Assembly (NCBI GenBank): GCA_010093685.1
Contig: MU006229.1
Coordinates: 1,147,271 to 1,211,270, forward strand
Length of the DNA: 64,000 bases
From: Ophiobolus disseminans
Taxonomy: Eukaryota; Ascomycota; Dothideomycetes; Pleosporales; Phaeosphaeriaceae
Reading direction: 5' to 3'
Below are positions 35,532 through 46,239 of this stretch, piece by piece; the first letter of the stretch is position 1, and every line of letters starts with the position of its first letter. The notes beneath the pieces are model-generated. The model worked only from the letters and a program-made list of their open reading frames with translations. It was not told where the DNA came from and ran no database searches. Made by a program: the position numbers and the translations under genes.

Positions 35532-37649
35532 CCGTAGTTAGGCGCTAGTCGAGCCGCGTCGCTAGTCGAGCCACGAACAACATGCTCACCACAGCAAAAA
35601 TAAGGTTATTGCAACCGCTACAATAGCTATTATCGTGAAATTTTTTGGAGTTGCAACTAGTAATATGCTCGCAACGACTTTGTATTATCTATATTTATGT
35701 AGAACCTTAATGTAGCGGCTACGAGAGTTGACTTTAGGTGGCGCAGCTAGTGCAGCCTCTGGTGACGCAGCAACACCTCCAGAAACACCACCGCGTTTCT
35801 AGCGCTTAGGCGCAGATAGGGGAGGCCTTGAGGCTCTCCTCTTGCCTAGTTAGGATAGTTAGGCAGCTTTTTTAGTGTTTTGAGCTTTGATTTTAGCTGC
35901 GCGCTCGGCCGCCTTTTTGGCCTTTGCCTCCTCTTGCACTACTTTAGCTTCCTCCCTTGCAACACGTTTCTCCTTAGCTATCTGATCTTTGTAGAGCCTT
36001 GCAGCAGCCTTAAGCTCCTTTCTGTTTGCCTTTGCAAGCATTTCTTGGTGTTGTTCCTGCTCCTTCACGGCCTCACGGGCACGGGCCTCTCGGACCTTTC
36101 GCAGTGACTAGAAGTTGGCACCGCTATAGTACTCCTCCCTCTGCTGCAGGTCAAGAGGCTTACCAACCTTCTTATGCTTCTTTTTAACTACAAGAGCCTC
36201 CTTTAAGCCCTCGTTTTTGTAGCGTACTAGCTCATTCTGGGTAGCTAGTGAGTGGACCGTTTGGGAGAGCTTTTTCGACTTATCTGCGCCCCGATCGCTC
36301 ACTGCAGAGCGTACGAGACGCTCTATATAACGCTAGTCGTTTGAAGTGAGAGCGGAGGGCCGTGCGGGCGCCTCTGAGGTATTGTCCGTGAAACGCTTTG
36401 GTATAGTCTCTCTATCTATAGGCTATATACTAGTACCTTCGAAGGCCTTGAGGACAAGCTCTGTCGTGAAGGAGGACTGCTACGCTGCCTAGAACAGCAG
36501 GAAGAAGTCGCCTTTCTTGACAGGTACTAACCCTTAGCCCTGCTAGAGGTGGTTAGCGAGGGCGGTAGAGTAGGCGTTAGAGAGAGGTTTAAACATAACA
36601 ACGTTGAGTGGCTGCAAAGTATAGGTACTGTAAGGCGGGAACACGGCTAGGAGGATGCTATAAGAGTTGCAGTAGTTAATAAAATCCATTGTAAGGTAGC
36701 TGCCGTGGCCGTTAAGTATAAGAAGACGCTAATCCTAGCCTCGACAAGCTTTCTAGCGCGTACAGCAATCAAAAACCTGCTTAAGCTAGGCCAATCCAAT
36801 GTTGTTATTACTCTATCCTGTTAGAGATAAAGCCACAAAGACGTTGTGCTTTCTAGCTTTAATCTCTGTTACCTATAACGACTATATTGCACTAGATGCG
36901 GCAGCATAGATAAGGCCTAGTGGCAGCGTTGTCCTATCTGCGCAGATAGTTGCTAGAAGTGTTTTCCACTCTTGAGAGCCATCTTAGAGGGTCGCAGTGA
37001 CCCGTTTTTCCTCCTAAAGTTGGCAACTAAACACCTGTTTAGAGCCTCCTAAAACGCCTATTATAAAGCCTTTCTTGTCTATATTGTACGTGTGCTCGGG
37101 TTGTATGTTATACTGCTTTATCTTAGCATGCAGTAGGTTAAAATAGAGCTTGTACTTGGCCCTAGAGTTAGCTTTGTAGCGGAGAGAGTCTATCCTAGAG
37201 GTCTATTTTAAGACAAGATAATCGCTGTGTCGCCTTACAAAGCGCGACACCTAGGACTCACTCACTAGCTCTGTAGCTATATGCAACGCAAGGCTTTTTA
37301 TTATAGCTTTTGTAGGAGGCAGAGCTCTCTTTGTAAGGTTGTTAATGTATTGTACGAGCTCCTCCTCTTGTTGTAGGTTAAGTTTCTGTTAGGAGGTTTC
37401 CTGCGCGTTCTGGCTCTTCTAACAGCTCCGGTGTCTTTGAGACAGTGTAGTTCGGTCAACATTAAATTGCGCAGCAACTGCGCGGTACAAGAAACGTTCT
37501 CCTAGTGCTCGCAATTCAATCGCTGCAATTGCGTCATCAATTGGAGCTACAGTAGTTGAGTTATGAGGCGTCGCGCAAAGTGGCTCGTCTGGTGTTTTGG
37601 TGGGGTGTGGCTCGACTAGCGACGCGGCTCGACTAGCGCCCAACTACGG
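35532..37649 (-). mobile_element. Fot1/pogo-like DNA transposon E6 (RIP-degraded), inside E5
   Basis: A 2.1-kb element with ~45-bp inverted repeats (inward CCGTAGTTGGGCGCTAGTCG; left copy has one transition), flanked by TA at 35530-35531 and 37650-37651. Minus-strand transposase: an N-terminal psq-like helix-turn-helix is still open at 37419-37643 (IDDAIAAIELRALGERF...VDRTTLSQRH), the catalytic part is full of stops, and the tail is open at 36108-36302 and 35859-36068. It lies at a TA within the right inverted repeat of E5, so it is younger than E5. Confidence 0.88.
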
Positions 37650-37689
37650 TACGCGACTGCGGGCATTACGCGACCCACCTCGGTACCGT

Positions 37690-38044
37690 AGTACCGTAGA
37701 TGCTCGCATCCTTCCTCTGCACTTCTTCGTGCCCGTGTAACGCTTTGTCTTCGCATTTCCACCAGCCTCACCAGTTTCCGCCTCTGCGTTCTTGGAATAG
37801 GCATTGGCAACGTATTTCCACAGCCACGGGTTCAGATTACCTCTTACACCCCCCTGAAGCGTGTTCTGTGCCCGCAATGTTGTCCCACGTCGTGGCCAAA
37901 TGCGCGTAACCTTAATCAGACTGTGCAAGCTGGTGGATGGCCAGTCAAAGAGTTTTGTAAAGTTATGAGTGACCTTTCGCACGAGAAGAGAGTTTGGCCG
38001 ACCTCTGCTTTTTTCTAGTTGCTGCCAATCGAGAGGTGCTGTAG
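37690..38044 (-). pseudogene. Possible truncated host coding fragment abutting the transposon island
   Basis: On the minus strand an open frame begins after a splice-acceptor-like CTACAG at about 38045 and reads through segments such as DWQQLEKSRGRPNSLLVRK and GGVRGNLNPWLWKYVANAYS before running into the E5 terminus. It has a coding look but no family is recognised and no start or end is present. It may be a gene cut by the island, or a downstream exon of the ankyrin-like gene next to it. Confidence 0.35.
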
Positions 38045-38093
38045 ATATCCAAGCACCACTTTCACGTTTCCAGATGAAGCTTGATTTGAAGCG

Positions 38094-39616
38094 CTACTTT
38101 TTCCATCTCGGCATATGAAGGCTCCTCAGTGACAGTTTCTGCCGATGTTCAGGCGCTTTCAGGGTCCTATCTACGGTGAAAATTGTTCCAAGTTTCTCTT
38201 TGTCCCGTACACCTTCCAGAATCTCGTGCCAGCATACTAATAAACCGCTGGATACCATGTCGTTAGCATACTCGCGCGGTATATGGCCATCGTTATCTTC
38301 GCGGTGTAGGCTACGTCCACCTCCATGTCGTAGAAGACTGGGCAGGGTGATACCAACATTTTGAGCACGAGACCAAGTAGCAATGTGTGCTGGTGTCCTT
38401 CCACCCACGTCCACCCAGTTTGCATCAGCTCGCAAGTGCTGAAGCAAGCTGTCTACCACCTCCACATCCTCGTACTTAACAGCAAGCATCAGAAGGCAGT
38501 CAGATAAATATCTTGCTTCTTGAATGTCAGAACACCCAGCGAGCCCATGGACAATTGGGGTCAATTCAATCGTTGAAGATGTCCAGTAAAGAATCCGGGC
38601 CGCCAAACGAGCCACAAATATGAACGCGTTCAATATGATTTCCCTCGCCAGAAGTCGGTCGCGAAGCTTTTCAAGCACAATCACATAGCCGTTGAGTGCT
38701 GCATAAAGCGCAATAGGAGTATTGCAGACATGTCGAGGTCGGTATTGCAGACGTTCTTAACGAGTAGAGCCAGGGGAGCGATGTGATCATTGTTGTTGAT
38801 GCTGTAATCAGTGTGGTCACATATGTGCATGAGAAAAGGCACGTATGAGTGCTGGATTACTCGTTGTCGTCCATTTTCGACCGAATCATTCGCCTCCTTC
38901 ATCACATAGATGTTGTTGAAGCTAAGTAATGCGGCATTACGGAGTTCCACGTTGATGCTGAACTCAGATCGGCGTTCTCGACAGAGTATAAGCATACCGA
39001 GGTACGCTCGCTCTCCGCTTGCAACAAGAGTAACCACATCCTCTTGCCGAAGCCAATTTGACAAACTCAAGGATGCACCTATTACGGAGAACCTGTGCTT
39101 TATGGCAGATTCAATCTCGATATTGCCACTCCAACTTGAGGTGTCGCGCAGGACGTCGGAAGAAACCTCGATGATACGAAAGTACCTCAAGTGCGACAGT
39201 ACGGTCGAGCGCGGGTCTTCATAGTCCTAAGCACATGTTCGCTGTGTCGGTACGCTTTTACATATGCCCTTGTAGCGCTGAAGAGAATGTTGTGTGTAAT
39301 CTTTGGAAGTCTGATGTCTTTCTCGAGGAGCATGGTAAGCCTACTCCTCGCAAGCATACGCAATTGAGGATCAATATCTGACCACTGAATCATCGTCTCG
39401 AGAGTCTCTTAATACACTCTACTGGGCCTTAAGTGGCTACTTAGGCTATGCAGCACATATACAACACCCGCGTAATAGCACTGTTTGGACCAGCGCCGCA
39501 TACTCTCCGTCATTTATCCTCTTCGCAATATCTACGCAGAATGCAATAGCGTCGTATTTTACTGCGTCCGGCCAAGATGGGGTAGATACAACAAAGCACT
39601 GGTGGCACGTCAACAT
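38094..39616 (-). CDS. Ankyrin-like protein, exon structure unresolved
   Basis: Minus-strand open segments chain into a plausible gene: an N-terminal part from an ATG at 39616, a middle part with VLSHLRYFRIIEVSSD, and a C-terminal part whose helical repeats look ankyrin-like (LMLAVKYEDVEVVDSLLQHL, DVGGRTPAHIATWSRA, HREDNDGHIPREYAND). Splice sites could be proposed only in part; near 38685-38760 the frame changes without a clear AG acceptor, and near 39190-39270 the fit is ambiguous, so the copy may carry frameshifts. The function is unknown. The gene lies next to the transposon island, and a coding fragment between it and E5 may once have belonged to it. Confidence 0.45.
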
Positions 39617-39768
39617 GACGAACACAGATCTAGAGCAAGCAGGCAGCGTCCTAATGCACAAATCGAAGTCATTTGTTCGTAGTGTTATGATAATACACCG
39701 AATCTATACACGATGCACCATCCCTAACAAACACATCTAACAACGCCACCCAACGTCCTTCCACTAGC

Positions 39769-41832
39769 CTACAGCCTCACCCTCCCTTCCTCCGCCCTCC
39801 CGCCAAATAAGCCCAAAAACCCATTACCTCTATCCTCGCCCCTATCCGCCGCCCTCCTCCCCCTTCCAGCCTCGACCTCATCATCACCGCCCATCCACCG
39901 CGGGCGCTGGAAACTAAAATCGGCAGTCTCGAACGTGTTCTTCCACCGCGTAGCAAACGTGTCGAAGAAATTGCCCTCGTCGTCGAGATCAGCTGAAACG
40001 GCGCGGCGGGGTGTGCGTTCGGGTCGTGAAGAACTCGGCGCCGCTGCTGAAGAAGATGTGGACGATGGTAAAGCGGGTGCGTCGGTGTATCGCTCATTCG
40101 GCGGACTCCGATACCCCAAGCCCACCGAACCTCCATTTGTTGAGCCTTGTAATTCGCGTTCAATCAACGCCCGTCCCTCGCGCCAACTCCCACTCCCCGC
40201 AAACCCCGCATTCGCATCCTCGTCTTCGTCTTCGAGTAGATCAGCAAATCCACATATAGCCTTCAGTCGCCTGTACAAGCCAAACGCCGTAAAAAACACC
40301 GGGACTAAAATGAATATCGGGAAGAAGCGTGAAAAGCCCTGCCCCAGCGGCGATAGATCGATGAGTTGACCAAGGAACTTGTGGAACTGTGTCGATTTCC
40401 AAATCTTGGTGTCGTTCATGGTGAGGAAATTATAACTCAGCGGCACAGTCAACTTCGCAACTTGCAATCCATACCACGTCGCGCTCTCGAGATAAGTATT
40501 CCGTCGTACCAGCGCTCTATTCCCCCAAATCTTGACTTCAGTAAGACTGTAGAAGGCGCAGATGCACATATAACTCAACCATACCGCGGCAGTGACTTGT
40601 CCCGCGAAGCCGATTTCGCTGCGTCTCGAGGACTGCCGGTGCGAAACGGTCCAGCCGATCAGCGAGAGTTTGGGGCCCCCGAGGTCTTGGCTTTCGCGCA
40701 CGCATTCGGACCAGACGATGGCGGTGGAGGCAAGGATAGTGAGGGCCCAGGCGGTGTATGTGAGTGCTGGGATGATGTGTGTGTGCAGGTGGAAGCGTGT
40801 ATATGGAGTCAGGAGGGTGATGCGATCTAAAGGACTACGAGGGGTTTGGTATGGTGATGCAGCAAATTCGAGCCGCTGGCTGGCTTTGGAGTCGAGGATG
40901 GCTTGGGTGCGGACGGCTTTGCGGACGATGTGGTCCCATTCGGTTTCGAAGCGGACTTTGGCGTGGCGGGCGCGTTGGAGTTTGCGGGCGAGGTCGGCGA
41001 GGTAGCGCTCTGTTATGATGGGTGGGATGGTGGTTGCGGTGGTGGTGCTGCGGACGATGCCTGCACGGCTTTCTGGAAGACTCCCGTTGTTGGCTAGGTC
41101 GTCGATCCATTCCTTGAAGTGTTGTGTGATACCGTTCTTCCGCTGCTTGAGTTGCACAACTTGGGCCTCGTACTGGTCCAGCTTCTCCAGCGCCTCTGTG
41201 AGCTTCTCGTGAGTCTTGGGCGCATGGCCCTGTATTCTCCTCAAGCGCTCGCTCACGTTCGCGTACCAGAACAGACTCCTGGGGAACGCAACGAGGCCAT
41301 GGCCCATGAGGTAGATGCCCTGTATGAGACCCCACGTATACGCCAGCGCCATGGCCAAGCTCTTGAACGTGTTCAAATGCAACCCATTCCACCAAATCAG
41401 GTACATCGATCCTACCAGGCCGGCGCCCAGCATAATGGCCCAATACCTCCCCAGACTCCTTATCGCATATCGGACTCTTGCCTTGGGCTCCCTATACCCA
41501 CTATCGCAGTACTCGCCCAGCAACGGGAGTATCGCCCACGTCAGCGCAAAGGCGAGCCAGTATATGATGCGCCATGACTTGTACACGACGTTGTCAGGCA
41601 GCCAGATGCCCCTTGCGCCGTCTGACTCGGTGCCAGCGCTACTCGCGAGATCGATGGGAAGGAGGACGATGATGCTGGCGGGTAATGCGATGGCGAGGAA
41701 GACGGGTACGGTTACGTATGCGGGCGTTGTGCGCAGGCGCAGGAAGTATCGCAGGAGTAGCAGCACAAGCCCGGAGATTGTGAGTAGGGAGAGGGCAAAG
41801 AAGGCGCTCGAGCCCGCCGAGGAGGATGTCAT
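39769..41832 (-). CDS. LMBR1-domain multi-pass membrane protein
   Basis: A single-exon gene for 687 residues, taking the ATG at 41832; the frame is open further upstream but without ATG. The N-terminal half has five hydrophobic helices (for example AFFALSLLTISGLVLLLLRYF, WRIIYWLAFALTWAILPLLGEY and MALAYTWGLIQGIYLMGHG), then a charged, coiled-coil-prone segment (LEKLDQYEAQVVQLKQRK) and further membrane helices, the last beginning FFPIFILVPVFFTAFGLYRR. This arrangement is that of the fungal LMBR1-like family (limb-region/lipocalin-receptor related). The cytosolic C-terminus is low-complexity, rich in Ser, Arg and Gly. Cellular role in fungi is not established. Confidence 0.85.
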   Translation of the reverse strand: MTSSSAGSSAFFALSLLTISGLVLLLLRYFLRLRTTPAYVTVPVFLAIALPASIIVLLPIDLASSAGTESDGARGIWLPDNVVYKSWRIIYWLAFALTWAILPLLGEYCDSGYREPKARVRYAIRSLGRYWAIMLGAGLVGSMYLIWWNGLHLNTFKSLAMALAYTWGLIQGIYLMGHGLVAFPRSLFWYANVSERLRRIQGHAPKTHEKLTEALEKLDQYEAQVVQLKQRKNGITQHFKEWIDDLANNGSLPESRAGIVRSTTTATTIPPIITERYLADLARKLQRARHAKVRFETEWDHIVRKAVRTQAILDSKASQRLEFAASPYQTPRSPLDRITLLTPYTRFHLHTHIIPALTYTAWALTILASTAIVWSECVRESQDLGGPKLSLIGWTVSHRQSSRRSEIGFAGQVTAAVWLSYMCICAFYSLTEVKIWGNRALVRRNTYLESATWYGLQVAKLTVPLSYNFLTMNDTKIWKSTQFHKFLGQLIDLSPLGQGFSRFFPIFILVPVFFTAFGLYRRLKAICGFADLLEDEDEDANAGFAGSGSWREGRALIERELQGSTNGGSVGLGYRSPPNERYTDAPALPSSTSSSAAAPSSSRPERTPRRAVSADLDDEGNFFDTFATRWKNTFETADFSFQRPRWMGGDDEVEAGRGRRAADRGEDRGNGFLGLFGGRAEEGRVRL

Positions 41833-42641
41833 CGTGGACGTGGGTGTCCAGGCCTGTGGTCGCGCATGTGCGGGCGAGGTTTGGAGTCGGCGTGCAGGAG
41901 AGATGGTGCCTGGCGCAATGTTCAACTTTCGGACCAACGACGTCGCGGATGCGGATGCCGGAAGGTTCCGAGGCAGTGGATTGTGGCGCGTGTGGTGTGA
42001 AGTGGCTGTTGTTTGTAGAAGATGTCAAATTATACAGCTGCGCGCATATCCATGAAGAATTTGGTATTCGGGGTCATGGAACAGTGACTTGGGAGTGTCA
42101 TACCACATCGTGCTGCCTCCCAATGCGGCCTCCTGAGCGTCAATCACGATGCTCGACCTCAAAGAAGTAACCATCAACATGTCACTTTGAACTAATATCA
42201 TCTGCTTCAACGCTCTTCACATTATCAACTCCTGTCACTTCAAGCATTTCCAGCCAAACCTTTGCCCTCTATCACGACTCGATGATTGTCTGAACGAATC
42301 AGTGATTCTGCCTGTCCCCCAATCACCGGCTAACTCCGGCACCCCTACCCTCGCGATTGCATCATCCCCTAGCGGCAGCGGGGCGCGCATACACCATTTA
42401 CTAATCCACTCTTGCCTGATGTCGCCGCTTCTCGACCGCCGCAGACTGCACATCACGCAAGCAAACACAAATACCCAAACAGTAAGCGTGCCTATATAAC
42501 CCATTGCGCCCTACACTTCCAACATACTTGCATCTTCGACTACTAACGCTTTGCGACTACTTCAGATACCTCACCAACACCGCAACCATTTCCTTCCTCC
42601 GCTCCCTCTTCACGTCCTCGCGATCCCTCTCGCCCGGCACA
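41833..42641. promoter_or_regulatory. Divergent intergenic region, LMBR1-type gene and glutaredoxin
   Basis: An 809-bp region between two divergent genes. From 42486 the frame of the glutaredoxin is open without an ATG. No other coding signal is seen. Confidence 0.5.
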
Positions 42642-43040
42642 ATGTCCGCTACAAAGACCAAGGTGCAGTCCATCATTGATGAGGTACGTCTCCCCCATCC
42701 CCTCTCCACCATTTCCCCTCAATTAAACCCCCATCACCCCAACCCACCAACCCACCATCTAACGTCCACCCAGAACCCCGTCGCCGTATTCTCCAAATCC
42801 TACTGCCCCTACTGCAAAGCCGCCAAAGCCCTGCTCTCCGAATCCGGCGCAAAGTTCTACGCCATCGAGCTAGATCAAATCGACGACGGCAGCGCTATCC
42901 AGTCCACGCTGGGCGATATCACGGGCCAGACGACTGTGCCGAACATCTTCATTGGAAAGAAGCATATTGGAGGAAATAGCGAACTGCAGGCGAAGAAGGG
43001 CGATTTGAAGACGCTGTTGAAGGATGCTGGGGCTGTTTAA
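42642..43040 (+). CDS. Dithiol glutaredoxin
   Basis: A 102-residue class I glutaredoxin that reduces disulphides and glutathionylated proteins with glutathione. The active site is CPYC in SKSYCPYCKAAK; the glutathione-binding TVPNIFI and GG motifs (HIGGNSEL) are present. There is one intron, 42684-42773, with exons of 42 and 267 nt. The ATG at 42642 gives the usual Grx1/Grx2 length. Upstream, the same frame is open for about 50 codons without ATG and is rich in Arg, Ser, Leu and Thr, which could only be used as a targeting extension from a non-AUG start. Probably cytosolic; a mitochondrial form is speculation. Confidence 0.95.
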   Translation: MSATKTKVQSIIDEVRLPHPLSTISPQLNPHHPNPPTHHLTSTQNPVAVFSKSYCPYCKAAKALLSESGAKFYAIELDQIDDGSAIQSTLGDITGQTTVPNIFIGKKHIGGNSELQAKKGDLKTLLKDAGAV

Positions 43041-43444
43041 GCCGTGATGGGTTGGTGATGGGTTGGGGATGGGGAGATAAGGGCAGGACACTCTTTATGA
43101 GCGAAACACAACGGGAAGCTGCAGACAGTTGAATACAAACAAACAAACTTCACTATCCAAATCATGACGCTGAAGATTGCATTACAAACACGCCCTCAGA
43201 ATCTACCTTGAGGTAATCTTAGTTGTTATCACGATTAGTCAAAGTCCACCCACACTCATCGCCCTAATCGCTACAATGCTTGACACCCTCTCAACATCAA
43301 CCAAGCCTAAGCTTTCAGCCTAACCCCGCTCCGCTTCGCTACGGTCTATCCCAAATCTTTCGTTACCCGTCCGTTGCGCAATGCTTTTCGTGATAATCAT
43401 GCGTGTCCATTGACCAGACTTCTCCTCGGCGGCACAACGACCTC
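43041..43444. other. Convergent 3' region
   Basis: About 400 bases between the 3' ends of the glutaredoxin and PP2A-A genes; no gene seen. Confidence 0.5.
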
Positions 43445-45640
43445 CTAAGTCTGCATCGCGTCCGAGAAGCCCTGTGCCGCTGTTGTCGCAAAGTACCTGA
43501 CATCGACGTCATCGTCTTGCTGCAGCTTCTCCAGGTTAGGTAGGATGCTCTTTGTGATGAGATCCGTTGCCTTTTGGCAGCCCTGGCCTGGTGTGCCTGC
43601 CTTCTCGAGCGCGAGGACGGTACCTTGCTCGGGTAGTTGCTTCAGTGTGCTGACGAGGATGCCATATGACTTTGCGACGTTGAAACGGATGTTGGGGATG
43701 TCGTCGTTGACGAGTTTGTCCATCATTGGGAGGATGGACTGCTCGATGACGTCAAGGCTGAGTGCGGGTGCAAGAGTCTGGTTGATATTAGCTTGCGCAA
43801 TACATAAGTCATCGGTGACTTACTGAAACGGCAAAGCAGGTGGTCATTCGGTAGAGATAGTTGGGGTGCTGGCCCATAGCCATCACCTTGGGAACGATCG
43901 CATCATTAGCCCACTCAACTCCAAAGACCTCCGTAAGCTTCTTCAAGTTTTGAGTCGATGCCTCACGGATCGAGAAAACGGTATCTCCGAGCCAGCTCAT
44001 ACACAAACTGCTGAGCTTCTCATCGAAAAACTTTACACCGAGCTGCGAGGCGAGGAGAGGAACGTATTCGATGATAGCCAATCGCACACGCCACTGCTTG
44101 TCCTCAGCGAGCTGCACGATTGCCGGAAGAAGGGATTGTGAGAGGAGCTCGATTCCGATGACTGCTTGTTGTCAGATCAACTGCTAGCACCAATAAAATG
44201 CATGACGTACCGTTGTTGACCGACTCGAGCTTGGAGATGATGTTGAGGCGGACATCTGGGAACTCGTCCTTCAACATCTGGAGGAACATTGGGAGGAGAT
44301 GTGAGATTGTCCTTGGAACTGTCAGTGGGCACGTGGCCACGCGTGGAAGGGTACATACTCCTCTTTGCCGAGAATGGGGGCCAGCCCACTGATCTGGGTT
44401 CCAAGAGCAGCACGAACGTGTTGTGACTGATCGGAGACCAGCTCCTCGATACTGGGCATAACTTCGTGAAGGAGTGTCTCGCGTTCGAGTAGCGCACAGA
44501 AGCCTGATTCAATCGTCAGCATCGCCTGTATCTTTGCTGCTGCTGCTGCTGCTGCTGCTGCCTTACCTGGGATCTGCCCCGCAATCGCACTGCGAACCTC
44601 CGCCTCGGTATCTTTGAGAAGCTTGACGAATGCAGGAACAAGGTCTCGGTTGACGACCTCCTCGTCGACGGCTTTCGCAATCTGCTCCACGTTAGCCCAG
44701 CCCACGTCTTGCATGGATCCCCAACATACCTTCTCAAATCGGTCTGCTACCATATAGCGCACCCTCCAGCTCTTATCTTCGAATAGACTGCGCAGGGATG
44801 AGAGCAGGATACCGTGGCTCGATTGCTGCTCCTTGGGCACCGCCTCGGCGATCGCAATGAGGATGTCGACGGTCAGGAGCCTGACGCTATCTTGGTCATC
44901 TGCGGCGAGGTGCTGGAAGAGAGGAATCATCTCGTCGATGACAATCGCAGCGGGCATGGCCTTGATGAACTTTGCGAGGTTGTTTGCCGCCTGTCTTCGG
45001 ACCATGGGGGTGTCATCGTGTACGAGCTGGCCGTAGTGCTGGCGCAGGGCTTCTTGCGACGGGGGTGTGGCGCGACTGTACGGAGTCTGGTAGAGGCCAG
45101 TGGCAGAGATCTTTGATGTGAACCAATCGGCCTTTGACAGGCGCATGACCAGGGGTATGAAGGCATCCTCGATCTGCTGCTGCGATAACTCCTCGCAGAT
45201 CTTGTTGAGGGACTCGACCGCCTGCGAGCGTTAGCTGGTGACCTTCATAGAGCATTCGCCTAGCGCACCTTCTCCCGCACCAGCGGCTCCTCTATCGCAG
45301 CAAGGTTCTCCAAGGGTGAGAGAAGCACATGCGCATGCTCTGGGCCGCCGACGTACTCGACAAACTTGCCTAGCTCCTCGCTAAGAGCTGTGAGCACCTC
45401 GTCCTCATCCTCGACAGATTCTATGCATCCTGTTAGCCACAAACATACCCTTCACAGCACCAAACCATGCATACCGTCCAAGAAAGGAATCAGCTCCTCC
45501 CGCGTCCGCTCTGCGCCCAACGCAAGAGCTATTGTATGCAGGCGGTGGATGGCGTTCAATCGCAGAATGACATCATCGTGCTTCAACTCGTCAATAAGCA
45601 CGGCGATTGGGTAGAGCTCGTCGTTCTGGTTTGCGTCCAT
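43445..45640 (-). CDS. Protein phosphatase 2A scaffold subunit A (PR65/TPD3)
   Basis: A 632-residue all-HEAT-repeat scaffold that holds the PP2A catalytic subunit and a regulatory B subunit together. Diagnostic stretches run from the start (LIDELKHDDVILRLNAIHRL) through repeats such as DDTPMVRRQAANNLAKFI, DKSWRVRYMVADRF, DEFPDVRLNIISKLESVN and DKQWRVRLAIIEYVPLLA to DDIPNIRFNVAKSY near the C-terminus. Seven exons; introns near 45430-45474, 45222-45268, 44504-44566, 44312-44358, 44162-44210 and 43777-43823, all GT-AG, total 633 codons. The 44504-44566 intron is 63 nt, has no in-frame stop and contains eight GCT repeats, so it could be read through. The gene diverges from the amino-acid permease. 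Confidence 0.93.
44536..44559. repeat. (GCT)8 trinucleotide repeat within a PP2A-A intron
   Basis: Eight perfect GCT units on the plus strand (AGC on the coding strand), just inside the donor site of the third intron of the PP2A-A gene. Confidence 0.85.
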
Positions 45641-46239
45641 GGTGGGCCGTATGTGTCGGGTGACGATGAAGGCGGCTGGGGCTGGTGACCGTCCGCGGAG
45701 GAAGGATGGGTGTAGGCGTGAGGAGTCGCGATGTCAAGAGTGAAGGCGTAGATTCTGCTTGCCCCTGGCCCGCTGTGAGCTTGTGACGGCGGGGTGGGAG
45801 AGCTCGAGCGCAGGTCGATGTTGACGTACCTGCTGTTGGCGAGGAAAGCGAAGAGGGGCTCAGGACACCAACGGCGACGGCGGGGTGGAGATATGGATGG
45901 AGTGAATTATGTGCAAGAGCTATCTGTCCCGATGTGGTCGTCTTTGGGGTGGAGTCGGGTGTGTCGCGCGGTGGTATTGTTGTGGATTGGCCATAGGCAG
46001 AGTGGGCTGCACTCTTTGGCAGTGCTGGTGCGTGCCAAGCTTTTGGGAAGGAGCCCACCCCTGTCGCGGGGCAAGCGCGACCAACAAGGACGACAGACGT
46101 CAAACCTCGCATGTGCCACCAAACACCGAACGATCCCAACACTCACATTTCCGCGTGCGCAGAGCTATAGGGAAGCTCCAGCAACATCTGGAGTGGTGTA
46201 TAGCGTCACGCCACTTTATGACTTTGTCGCACTGAAGCT
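45641..46239. promoter_or_regulatory. Divergent promoter, PP2A-A and amino-acid permease
   Basis: About 600 bases between two divergent start codons. It contains open frames on both strands but none with a recognised product. Confidence 0.5.

Larger units (their letters stand above)
33105..37683 (+). mobile_element. Fot1/pogo-like transposon E5, host of two nested insertions
   Basis: Outer inverted repeats (left CCGAGGTGGGTCGCGTAATG from 33105; right the inverse ending at 37683) are flanked by TA at 33103-33104 and 37684-37685. The plus-strand transposase runs from about 33200: YNIDEKGF near 33670, LLLDGHLSYQTQEFMDYC near 34030, PPYSTYTLQPLDVRLF near 34110, with a 66-codon intact stretch at 34068-34268. 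It is interrupted by a solo LTR (34671-35009), and the tail resumes at 35015 to TRRGRAVNTPAKYR near 35370-35410. E6 is inserted at a TA inside E5's right inverted repeat (35530/37650). Confidence 0.85.

Noticed and set aside
41833..41937. N-terminal extension of the LMBR1-type protein
   Set aside because: The open frame upstream of 41832 begins with TTG and lacks an ATG; the ATG at 41832 directly precedes the first membrane helix.
44320..44600. Poly-alanine tract as part of the PP2A scaffold protein
   Set aside because: It lies inside a sequence with good donor and acceptor sites whose removal restores the conserved HEAT-repeat sequence; listed instead as a retained-intron possibility.
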